Assembly (NCBI GenBank): GCA_028280965.1
Contig: JANQKT010000087.1
Span: 41,282-105,281, forward strand
Reading direction: 5' to 3'
Origin: Phycisphaeraceae bacterium
Lineage (GTDB): Bacteria > Planctomycetota > Phycisphaerae > Phycisphaerales > Phycisphaeraceae
DNA length: 64,000 nt
Shown here: piece by piece, positions 9,270-17,514 of the stretch
How positions within the stretch are numbered: the stretch's first letter is position 1
Layout: the number at the start of each line of letters is the position of its first letter
Program-made: the position numbers and the translations under genes
Notes under the pieces: generated by a model
What the model was told of the DNA's origin: nothing
What the model saw: only the letters and a program-made list of their open reading frames with translations
Database searches by the model: none

Positions 9270-10373
9270 ATGTTCCTCCAAATCTCCTCCATCACGCGTG
9301 TCACGTTTGTCGAGGCGGTCCGCCAGCCGATCTTTGTCGTGCTGCTCTTGATCGGCACGCTGCTGATGGTGCTCAACCCGTCGATGTCGGCGTACTCGAT
9401 GGAGCCGGGCGCGGGCGACAACCGGATGCTCGTGGACCTCGGGCTGGGCACGGTCTTCCTGGTCGGCGTGTTCCTCGCGGCGTTCACCGCGACCGGCGTG
9501 GTCAACCAGGAGATGGAGAGCAAGACCGCACTGACCGTCGTCTCCAAGCCCGTGCCCCGGCCGGTCTTCATCGTCGGCAAATTCATCGGCGTGGGCGCCG
9601 CGATCTCGATCGCCGCCTACCTGCTCATGCTCGTGTTCCTGCTCACGCTGCGTCACCGCGTGCTGCAGAACGCCAGCGACGACATCGACTGGCCGGTTAT
9701 CTTGTTCGGGGTCGGTGCGGTGCTGCTCGCGCTCGCGATCGCCGGGGCGGGCAACTACCTGTACGGCAAGGTCTTCACCTCGACGTTCATCTACGCCCTG
9801 CTCATCACACTGACGCTGGGTTTTGGCTTGGTGACGCTGATCAACAAGGACTGGGCGTTCCAGAGCCCGGCGACGGACTTCGCCGCCGACGACGGGCGCA
9901 TGGCCCAGGTCGCGGTCGGCGGGGTGCTGATGCTGCAGGGCCTGCTGATCCTCACCGCCGTCGCGGTCGCGTTCTCCACGCGCTTCAGCCAGGTCGTCAC
10001 CCTGATCATCTGCATCGGCGTCGTGATGCCGGTCGGCATGATGTCCGGGGCGCTGAGTCAGCTCGTCAACAACGCGCTGGGCATCGCCGCGGACACGCGC
10101 ATCGACACCGCCATCCAAGCCATCATCGCCGCCGACCTGCCGCTCGCGCGCAAAGCGGCGTACATCGTCGCGAAGCTGGTCTACATCGTTGCACCCAATT
10201 TCCAGTACCACTGGCCGGCGGACGCGATCGGCCAGGGCAACTCGCTGACGCACGATGCGGAAGGCAAACTCAGCCTCGGGTACATCGGCCTGGTCTTCGC
10301 CTACAGCTGGGCGTATATCGCCGCGGTGCTCGGGCTGGCGGTGGTGCTGTTCCAGAAACGGGAGGTCTCGTGA
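9270..10373 (+). CDS. ABC-2-type transporter permease
   Basis: Multi-TM protein, EMESKTALTVVSKPVPRPVFIVGKFIG typical of ABC-2 permeases; start MFLQISSITRVTFVEAVRQP. Confidence 0.8.
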   Translation: MFLQISSITRVTFVEAVRQPIFVVLLLIGTLLMVLNPSMSAYSMEPGAGDNRMLVDLGLGTVFLVGVFLAAFTATGVVNQEMESKTALTVVSKPVPRPVFIVGKFIGVGAAISIAAYLLMLVFLLTLRHRVLQNASDDIDWPVILFGVGAVLLALAIAGAGNYLYGKVFTSTFIYALLITLTLGFGLVTLINKDWAFQSPATDFAADDGRMAQVAVGGVLMLQGLLILTAVAVAFSTRFSQVVTLIICIGVVMPVGMMSGALSQLVNNALGIAADTRIDTAIQAIIAADLPLARKAAYIVAKLVYIVAPNFQYHWPADAIGQGNSLTHDAEGKLSLGYIGLVFAYSWAYIAAVLGLAVVLFQKREVS

Positions 10374-10750
10374 TGACGGATTCCTTCGCGGACAACAAGA
10401 CGGGCAACCGGGCGGGCTACGAGGTCGTGCACCTGGATGATCTCCAGCCGACCAGGTGCCCCTGCGGCACGACCCGCCGGGCGTTTACGGGTGTCGCCGA
10501 CGCGCCCGCGTCGCTGCACCGGGTGACGATCGATTGCGAAGCGAAGACGCACTACCACAAGACGCTCACCGAGGTCTACTACATCCTCGAGGGCGAGGGC
10601 CACATGGAACTCGACGGCGAGCGGGTCCCGGTCAGGCCCGGCTCGTCGATCCTGATCCGCCCCGGCTGCCGGCACCGCGCGGCCGGGGACATGACGATCC
10701 TCAACCTCTCGATCCCGAAGTTCGATCCGGACGATGAGTGGTTTGATTGA
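10373..10750 (+). CDS. Cupin-domain protein
   Basis: HYHKTLTEVYYILEGEGHMELDGERVPVRPGSSILIRPGCRHRA; TGATG coupling with the preceding permease. Confidence 0.88.
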   Translation: MTDSFADNKTGNRAGYEVVHLDDLQPTRCPCGTTRRAFTGVADAPASLHRVTIDCEAKTHYHKTLTEVYYILEGEGHMELDGERVPVRPGSSILIRPGCRHRAAGDMTILNLSIPKFDPDDEWFD

Positions 10751-10837
10751 TTGGCGGTATCGGTGTGAAACACCCGGAGCCCACGCTCATCGAACGCGGG
10801 CTCTATGATGTGTGCCCAACACATCCCGGAGTGATCG

Positions 10838-11254
10838 ATGCGTACTACCGCCCTCACCACCGCCCTGCTGCTGACCGTCCTTTTCTTCACCGCTTGCAAG
10901 AGCGCGATCACTTGCGATCCCTGCCCCTGCGCCGGGATCAATCAGGGCAAGGGTGTCTACCGCCACGTCGTTGTTTTTAAGTTCAAGCAGACGGCGACCC
11001 CGGAACAGATCAACGAAATCGTCGAAGACTTCGCAGGTCTTCAGAATCAGATCGACGCGATCACCGGCTTCGAGCACGGCGTCAACGTCAGCCCCGAGGG
11101 CCTGGACCAGGGCTTCACCCACGTCTTCCTTGTCAGCTTCAAGGACAAGGCGGGGTTAGAGCAATACCTGCCCCACCCGGCACACAAGACATTCGTCGAG
11201 CAACTACGACCGCTGCTGGAAGAACCCTTCGTCGTGGATTATGTGGCGCAATAA
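10838..11254 (+). CDS. Dabb (stress-responsive A/B barrel) domain lipoprotein
   Basis: Lipobox FFTACK; VYRHVVVFKFKQTATPEQINEIVEDFAGL...GFEHGVNVSPEGLDQGFTHVFLVSFKD. Confidence 0.85.
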   Translation: MRTTALTTALLLTVLFFTACKSAITCDPCPCAGINQGKGVYRHVVVFKFKQTATPEQINEIVEDFAGLQNQIDAITGFEHGVNVSPEGLDQGFTHVFLVSFKDKAGLEQYLPHPAHKTFVEQLRPLLEEPFVVDYVAQ

Positions 11255-11319
11255 AACCATCTATCAGCCTTGTTGATGACCGCGGTCTCGACCAACCGAA
11301 CGTAGAGCACTGACCCACG

Positions 11320-11640
11320 ATGAGCAAAACACCCGTCTACCGCCACGTCGTTGTTTTCAAATTCAAGGAGACGACGACCGAGCAGCAGGCCCAGGCCATT
11401 ATCGATGGCTTCGCCAACCTGCCCAGGCACATCGACGCGATCATCGGCTACGAGCACGGCGTCAACGTCAGCACCGAGGGCCTGGACCTGGGCTACGACC
11501 ACGTCTTCTTCGTGACCTTCAAAGACCGGTCCGGCTTTACCGATGAGTACCTGCCGCACCCGGTGCACAAGGCCTTCGTCGAGATGCTGCTGCCGCTGGT
11601 CGAGACGCCTTACGTGGTGGATTACTACGTGGCGGAGTGA
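11320..11640 (+). CDS. Dabb domain protein, tandem paralogue of 10838..11254
   Basis: VYRHVVVFKFKETTTEQQAQAIIDGFANL...GYEHGVNVSTEGLDLGYDHVFFVTFKD, highly similar to the upstream gene. Confidence 0.88.
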   Translation: MSKTPVYRHVVVFKFKETTTEQQAQAIIDGFANLPRHIDAIIGYEHGVNVSTEGLDLGYDHVFFVTFKDRSGFTDEYLPHPVHKAFVEMLLPLVETPYVVDYYVAE

Positions 11641-11659
11641 ATAGACGACGTCCTTAGGA

Positions 11660-12064
11660 ATGGCTGATGGACGCGCTGCTGTTTTTATTGTTTTTTGCCG
11701 CTGTCTATGTGATCGTGGAAACGACCCGCTCAGTCCATTTCTCTTTATCTATAAACCGAAAACGATCGTTATTGCCGCCTACACGCTTGTAGCGTTGTAC
11801 ATCGCCAGCGGCACGGCATTGACCTGGATGCTGGCCGTACTGAGCACGTCATTCGGCAAAGACAGGGCCGGGCACATGCTCGTCGGTTTGCTTGTCACTG
11901 TTGCGTTCATAGCCCCGCCGCTTCTGATTGCACGGGCGAACACGAAGAAGATGCATAAACAGCGCAAGGGCTTCTGCTCTAGGTGCAGCTATGACCTGCG
12001 CGGCAGTGCAGACAGCAGCCACTGCCCGGAATGCAGGGCTCGGATTCCGCAACGTTTACGATAA
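11660..12064 (+). CDS. Membrane protein with C-terminal zinc ribbon (CSRCSYDLRG...CPECRA)
   Basis: Two TM segments then KGFCSRCSYDLRGSADSSHCPECRARIPQ. N-terminus may be frameshifted (see findings). Confidence 0.6.
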   Translation: MADGRAAVFIVFCRCLCDRGNDPLSPFLFIYKPKTIVIAAYTLVALYIASGTALTWMLAVLSTSFGKDRAGHMLVGLLVTVAFIAPPLLIARANTKKMHKQRKGFCSRCSYDLRGSADSSHCPECRARIPQRLR

Positions 12065-12067
12065 GCC

Positions 12068-13039
12068 TCAATCCGTCTTCACATCCATCCGCGACAGCAG
12101 CGCATCGAATTGGTCGAGCGAGTAGAAGTCGATCGAGAGGGTCCCGCCGCCCTTCTTGCGGCCAGCCTTGATCTTGACCTTGGTGCCCAGCTGCTCGCCG
12201 ATCTGTTTCTCGAGGTCGGTCAACGCCGGGGCGTTGTTTGTGTTTGGCGTCTTGCCGCTTGGCGGCTTAGCGCCCGCGGCGTCCTGCAGCCGCCTCACCT
12301 CCGCCTCGACCTGCCGGACCGACCAGCCCTCGCGGACCGCGCGCTCGGCGACGGCTTTTTGCTGGCCCGCGTCCGCCAGCCCCGCGATCGCCCGGGCCTG
12401 ACCCATCGACAGCAGCTTCTCACGGATCAGGTCACGCACAAAGTCCGATAAATCAAGCAGGCGCAGGAGGTTAGACACTGAACTGCGTTCAAGGCCGACC
12501 CGCTCGGCGATCTGCTGGTGCGACAGGCCGAACTGTTCGCCCAGATGCTGGAAGGCCTCGGCCTTCTCGATCGGGTTCAGGTCTTCCCGCTGGAGGTTCT
12601 CGATCAGCGCCCATTCGGCGGCCTTCTCGTCCGACAGTTCTCGGACCAAAGCGGGGATCTGTTTGAGCCCGGCTTCTTGAGCCGCCCGCCAGCGGCGCTC
12701 GCCGGCGATGAGCTCGTACTGTCCCGCGCTTTTGGGGTTCGGACGGACGACGATCGGCTGCATCACGCCGTCGTTCTTGATCGAATCGGCCAAGGACCGG
12801 ATCAGGGCCGGATCAAACCGTTGCCGCGGCTGATGGCGGTTGGGCCGGATCGAGCCGATCGCCAGGTGCAACAGCCCTTGTTGGTCCGCCCCCGAAGCCG
12901 TCTGCTCCGCGGGGTCTGGCGTGGCTGACGGAACAACTGAGGCCGGGGCCTGGACAGGCGGCTGGACCTCGACAGGCGTGGCCATGAGCGAGCTGAGCCC
13001 GCGTCCGAGGCGGGAAGGGCGGTTCTTCTTCGTGGACAT
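12068..13039 (-). CDS. parB: Chromosome-partitioning protein ParB
   Basis: MSTKKNRPSRLGRGLSSLM; IRPNRHQPRQRFD, YELIAGERRWRAAQEAGLKQIPALVRELSDEKAAEWALIENLQREDLNPIEKAEAFQHL, HTH SHQQIAERVGLERSSVSNLLRLL. Confidence 0.96.
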   Translation of the reverse strand: MSTKKNRPSRLGRGLSSLMATPVEVQPPVQAPASVVPSATPDPAEQTASGADQQGLLHLAIGSIRPNRHQPRQRFDPALIRSLADSIKNDGVMQPIVVRPNPKSAGQYELIAGERRWRAAQEAGLKQIPALVRELSDEKAAEWALIENLQREDLNPIEKAEAFQHLGEQFGLSHQQIAERVGLERSSVSNLLRLLDLSDFVRDLIREKLLSMGQARAIAGLADAGQQKAVAERAVREGWSVRQVEAEVRRLQDAAGAKPPSGKTPNTNNAPALTDLEKQIGEQLGTKVKIKAGRKKGGGTLSIDFYSLDQFDALLSRMDVKTD

Positions 13040-13101
13040 GCTGGCCTCCGTGCCGGGGAAGGGTTGTTTGACACGATACCCGCCCCGCTTTGGCCGTGCA
13101 A

Positions 13102-13117
13102 GGTTCCACGTGGAACA
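13102..13117. promoter_or_regulatory. parS-like palindrome (one end-base mismatch)
   Basis: ggttccacgtggaaca vs TGTTCCACGTGGAACA, 62 bp upstream of the parB start. Confidence 0.75.
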
Positions 13118-13234
13118 GGCCATGCGCCAGCGCCTTTCGCTCAGCAGCACGCGGCTAAGAGCTGCGAGGTCGAGCTCGCAGAGGGCCTGCCGCGCATCTG
13201 TTAGCCGTGGGCTGGGACCCGGCTGCACTATTGC

Positions 13235-13250
13235 TGTTCCACGTGGAACA
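13235..13250. promoter_or_regulatory. parS site, perfect palindrome
   Basis: tgttccacgtggaaca; fits the ParB/Spo0J-type consensus TGTTNCACGTGNAACA. Confidence 0.85.
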
Positions 13251-13443
13251 CCTGCCGATGACCCGTGTTGCTGGCGCCCTGTACCCGCTTGGCCAAGCTG
13301 GAAGGATGTTGCCTCGCAAAATTATCGGACGATTAGTCGGTAGGGTTACCTATCCACAACCCCCAAACAGACGCCCAGCCGGCCTAATCCGACCCCCGAT
13401 TCGGGTCGATGAGCGCTTTATACGTTTCTGACGGGCCAGCCGC

Positions 13444-14307
13444 GTGAATGAACATAATTCACAATCCAGCCCCTCATCGGCTTCCGCATCGATCGATCTG
13501 GACCGCGCTCTCGCCGAGGTCGAGTCACTCGGGCGGCAGCTCGACCAGCTCAAGCAGGAGCTGGTCTGGTCCAACCGCCTGACCACGCTCGGCACGATGT
13601 CGGCGGTGCTGGCCCACGAGTACAACAACTTGCTCACGCCCATCGGCAGCTACGCGCAGCTCGCGCTGGCGAACCCCGGCGACCAGGCCCTGGTCCGCAA
13701 GGCGCTGGATACCGCGGTAGAGGGCGTCCGGCAGGCCCAATCGATCGCGCAGGCGACGCTGGGTTTTGCACGGCCGAGCGACCGGGAACATCCCGCGAGC
13801 GCGTCGCTATCCGAAACAGTCAAGCAATGCCTTCAGTATGCGGGCAAAACAGTAGAGCGGGACAGCATCGAGTTGGAGATCGATGTGCCTGAAGCCCATG
13901 TGGCATTGGGGCCGACCGAGCTGCAGCAGGTGCTGGTCAACCTGATCGAGAACGCACGCAAGGCCATGGCGGGCCAGCGTACCCGCCGTCGGCTTACGGT
14001 TTCGGCTTCGCCCGAGCAGGGCGGCTGGCGGATCGATGTCGCCGACACCGGGCCGGGCTTCCCCGACGGGTTGGGCGAAGACGCATTCGAGGCCTTCACG
14101 ACCCGGCCGACCAACAAGCAATCCGGGGCACCTTCCGATGGGTCTTCTGAGGGATCTTCCGGGGGACGCTCCGGGGGCGGCACTGGGCTGGGCCTGCGGA
14201 TCTGCAAGGACCTGGTCGAGTCGGCGGGGGGCTGGATCCGGGTGGAGCCGTGCGCTCCGGGAAGCAACGGGGCGACGCTCCGGTTCTGGCTGCCCGCCGG
14301 CGGGTGA
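13444..14307 (+). CDS. Histidine kinase without recognisable sensor domain
   Basis: H-box LGTMSAVLAHEYNNLLTPIGSYAQL, N-box VLVNLIENARKAM, DTGPGFP, GGTGLGLRICKDLVESAGG. Confidence 0.9.
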   Translation: MNEHNSQSSPSSASASIDLDRALAEVESLGRQLDQLKQELVWSNRLTTLGTMSAVLAHEYNNLLTPIGSYAQLALANPGDQALVRKALDTAVEGVRQAQSIAQATLGFARPSDREHPASASLSETVKQCLQYAGKTVERDSIELEIDVPEAHVALGPTELQQVLVNLIENARKAMAGQRTRRRLTVSASPEQGGWRIDVADTGPGFPDGLGEDAFEAFTTRPTNKQSGAPSDGSSEGSSGGRSGGGTGLGLRICKDLVESAGGWIRVEPCAPGSNGATLRFWLPAGG

Positions 14308-14592
14308 ATCGGGGTCGCTTTCACGCGCAAATCAAGCCGATGTCCTGCAGCAGCCGATAGATTATCCACCATTCATGCACACTATCGGACCTTGCGTGTA
14401 TAACTTCGGGACCGGACGGCAGGGCTATGGTTGAACGGCACGGTGTATTTTTTTCTTGTTTAGCAAAGAAAAATTGAATTTCTCGATCCGTGGGCCACGA
14501 ATCGGCGGGGTCATGCCGAGATTAAACAAACATGTGTTGCATTGTGGGGCATCGTGTCGTATTCTCTCTTGCCTTAGGGAGACACATCACGA

Positions 14593-15099
14593 TTGGTTTT
14601 TGCCGGCACCTACGAGCACGCGATTGATGCCAAACACCGCCTCGCCATCCCGTCTGATGTCCGCCGCATTCTGCAGCGGGGGCTGGGCACGGGCGAAGGC
14701 GACGCGGTCGCGCTGTACTGCGTGCTCGGCGGGGCGGACGTCTTGTGCCTCTACACCGAGCCGGGCTACCAGCGGCTGGCGGAGGAGCTGCGGGGGTCCG
14801 ACATCGACCCGGTCGAGCTCCTGGCGTACGAAGAGGTCTTCTACGCGAACTCCAAGCGGATCGAGATGGACAGCGCCGGCCGAGTCCGGCTGCCCGACCA
14901 CCTGCTCCAGCAGACCGGGCTCTCGGGGGAGGTGGTCATCGTCGGGGCGGGCGACCACCTGAAGATCCGCGACCGGGCGGCCTGGCAGGCCCACCTGGAA
15001 GCGGTGCTGCGGGACCGGCCGAATATGCTGGTCAACCCCCGGCTGATGCTCGGGCGTGGCGGGGCGAGGAAGACGGCGGGCCCGGAAAACCCGTCGTGA
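14593..15099 (+). CDS. mraZ: Transcriptional regulator MraZ
   Basis: FAGTYEHAIDAKHRLAIPSDVRR ... ANSKRIEMDSAGRVRLPDHLLQQTGLSGEVVIVGAGDHLKIRDRAAW; TTG start. Confidence 0.92.
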   Translation: MVFAGTYEHAIDAKHRLAIPSDVRRILQRGLGTGEGDAVALYCVLGGADVLCLYTEPGYQRLAEELRGSDIDPVELLAYEEVFYANSKRIEMDSAGRVRLPDHLLQQTGLSGEVVIVGAGDHLKIRDRAAWQAHLEAVLRDRPNMLVNPRLMLGRGGARKTAGPENPS

Positions 15100-15643
15100 C
15101 AACACGAAACGAAGGTCGGCGGGGCAGGGACCGCCCAGCCGGCCGGGTGACTCAAGGCGTCCGGGCCCGAACGGAATCGGGCAACCGGGCGCGACAGACA
15201 AGCAGCGGAGGCCGAACGGACTCGATTCGGCCGCCGTCTGACCGGCCTGCAAGGTCTTCGGTGATGCCAGGGACGGTGTTGCCAACGGACCAGACTGACT
15301 CTAGGCATCAGTGATCGGGTGCTCACGCACCGACTCCCGTCAGTCAACGCCGATCAGACCAAGGCCCCTCCGCTGTGTCGGCCTGCCCAGCGCAACACCG
15401 TGCGACGGTTACCGGACGCTGTGTGTCGGGTGTTCGCACTCTGCCTCCCCGTCGTTGGGCTGCCTGGTTGCGGATCAAGGTTCACCTGCTTGCCCAGGAA
15501 AACACCGGATAATCGCCGTTAATCCGTCATTTCAGCGGCGTCGGACAAATAACCGGCCTATATTCTCATTGCCTGCGTCATGGATGACCGATAAGGTGCG
15601 CGTCGATAAGATGGGTTGTGCCCAAAAATTATGAACTTCCCCC

Positions 15644-15842
15644 TTGAATCAGGGGTGTGAACATGGGTAAAATATTAGTGAGTATTGTGTGAACAGGCCG
15701 ATAGCCGTTAACGTAGCAGTTAATGGCCGGGCCTGACTGCTTGCCGGGCGTGCCGAAGGATCAGCACGAAATGCCGGCCCTGAGTTTGTCTTTTCTCCTC
15801 CGCCACGCCCCGCGGGTTCCGTCTGCGAGGCGTGGTTTTTTT
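15644..15842 (+). ncRNA. Candidate small RNA: promoter-like sequence plus intrinsic terminator with no ORF between
   Basis: TTGAAT(15644-15649)-18 bp-TAAAAT(15668-15673); strong terminator ccacgcc...ggcgtggttttttt at 15803-15842. Confidence 0.4.
15803..15842 (+). terminator. Rho-independent terminator
   Basis: CCACGCCcCGCgggttccgtctGCGaGGCGTGG followed by T7. Confidence 0.88.
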
Positions 15843-15872
15843 GTGCGCTGTCAAGCCCATAGTGTCACCTGT

Positions 15873-16466
15873 TTACTCGACACCGAAGCGCTTCTGCAGC
15901 GCGGTAACGACACCGCGAGCCTGCTCATCAACCAAGAACCCGTAACGCCCGTCTTTGTTACGTTTCATTGTACTGACCGCCACCGATTTGATCGGTGTGC
16001 CCTCCAACTCAAACTCGATGCGGTAGACGATGTGCAGTAGCTGATCCGGCCCCTCCTCCCCCTCGGAGACCTGGCCAAGCAATGTCACTTCCGCAGATTT
16101 GAGTACCTGCCCCAACTCAGGGCTAAAGCGGACCAGTGAAGTCATCAGTTTCGAGAAGAAAACAGGAGCCGGTGTTTTCTCGAGTTCCCGGAGCGAGTTG
16201 ATGCCGTCGAGAAACACCCCGAGTTCTGCGAATTCGCCGTCTGCTTCGGCTTTCTTGGCGATCACAATAAACAACTGCTTCAATTGTTCCAATTCGGCGG
16301 GATGCATGAGCTGCGACATCGTGTCGTAGTCGCCTTCACGCATCGAATCCATATAGAGTTCGACGGTTTCACGCACTTTTTCATCGGTGATCGGTTCGGC
16401 CAAGTGGCCTTGTGAGCAAACGCAAAGCAGGAGCGTGAGGAGGGTAATGCGTACCGGCTTCATCAT
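15873..16466 (-). CDS. Secreted hypothetical protein
   Basis: Signal peptide MKPVRITLLTLLLCVCSQGHLA; no family recognised. Confidence 0.7.
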   Translation of the reverse strand: MMKPVRITLLTLLLCVCSQGHLAEPITDEKVRETVELYMDSMREGDYDTMSQLMHPAELEQLKQLFIVIAKKAEADGEFAELGVFLDGINSLRELEKTPAPVFFSKLMTSLVRFSPELGQVLKSAEVTLLGQVSEGEEGPDQLLHIVYRIEFELEGTPIKSVAVSTMKRNKDGRYGFLVDEQARGVVTALQKRFGVE

Positions 16467-16517
16467 TGTCCCTTTCTTCAGGAGCGGAAGAGTACCGAGA
16501 TAACTGCTGTCTATGTC

Positions 16518-17204
16518 TTACTCGGGATAACGCCACGTCTCGCCGGGCTGCATTTCTTTGACCTCGACGCCTTGTGGTTCAAAGCCTTCGATGGTTTGGT
16601 TCAAGACATCGAACGTCTTGTAGTGGACCGGCACGGCGAACTTCGGCTTGATGAACTCGGCGGCCTTGGTCGCGAGATCGGTGCCCATCGTGAAGCGGTC
16701 GCCGCAGGGGATCATCGCGATGTCGGGCTTTGCGACCTCGCCGATGAGCTTCATGTCCGAGAAGAGCGCGGTGTCGCCGCAGTGGTAGAGCTTGACCCCG
16801 CCGATGGAGAAGACCAGGCCCATCGGCTGGCCCATGTACTGGCCTTTGTACGAAGACGAATGGAAGGCGGGGGTCAAGGCGACGTATCCGAAGTCGGTCG
16901 GGATGCGCCCGCCGGGGTTGCCCGGGTCGATGTTGTCGTGGCCGCATTCGGTGGCGACATAGACGCACAACTCGTAGGCGCCGATGACGGTGGCGTTGTT
17001 GGCCTTGGCGATGGCGATGGCGTCGTCGTTGAAGTGGTCCTCGTGGCCGTGGGTCAGCGCGACGTAGTCGCACTGGATCTCTTCGGGCTTGTGCCGGGCC
17101 AGCGGGTTGCCGGTGAGGAAGGGGTCGACGCAGACGGCCTTGCCCGTGTCGGTGTCGCGGATGAGGAAGCCGGAGTGGCCGAGGAAGGTGAGGTCGATAG
17201 GCAT
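16518..17204 (-). CDS. UPF0173-like metal-dependent hydrolase (metallo-beta-lactamase fold)
   Basis: MPIDLTFLGHSGFLI, VALTHGHEDHFNDDAIAIAK, CGDTALFSDMKLIGE, IPCGDRFTMG, AVPVHYKTF. Confidence 0.92.
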   Translation of the reverse strand: MPIDLTFLGHSGFLIRDTDTGKAVCVDPFLTGNPLARHKPEEIQCDYVALTHGHEDHFNDDAIAIAKANNATVIGAYELCVYVATECGHDNIDPGNPGGRIPTDFGYVALTPAFHSSSYKGQYMGQPMGLVFSIGGVKLYHCGDTALFSDMKLIGEVAKPDIAMIPCGDRFTMGTDLATKAAEFIKPKFAVPVHYKTFDVLNQTIEGFEPQGVEVKEMQPGETWRYPE

Positions 17205-17514
17205 AGCGGGCTCGGTTGGGGCCAAGGGTGCCGAGGATGATAGCGTCCCACGTCGGGCGTATGAAGGGGGCAGGCGTATGAGGAAGGGGCGATCCCCTTC
17301 AACAGGGGGCCGCCCCTTCTCATAAACGAAAAATGATGCAGGGGCGGGCCAATCGGACCGCCGCCTGCATCTTTCCAAGAAGCGAGTGGGTGTTGAAGCG
17401 GGGTGCTGGTTTCGCGGTCACCCGCTGATGTTCGTATCGGGCGCGGGGGCGCACGACTGAAGCGCCGGGGCGCAGATCAGTCACGAAAATTGAGACGGGG
17501 TGGGGCGGTGACGC

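Noticed and set aside
13349-13358. oriC from single DnaA-box-like CTATCCACA near parS
   Set aside because: Only isolated near-matches, no cluster and no AT-rich unwinding element; kept as a weak hint only.
14440-14592. MraZ-box (TGGGN repeats) upstream of mraZ
   Set aside because: Only one GTGGGG-like motif visible; not enough regular repeats to call an operator.
15100-15560. RNase P RNA, tmRNA or 6S RNA in the non-coding stretch
   Set aside because: Could not find the conserved core motifs (for example GAGGAAAGTCC for RNase P).
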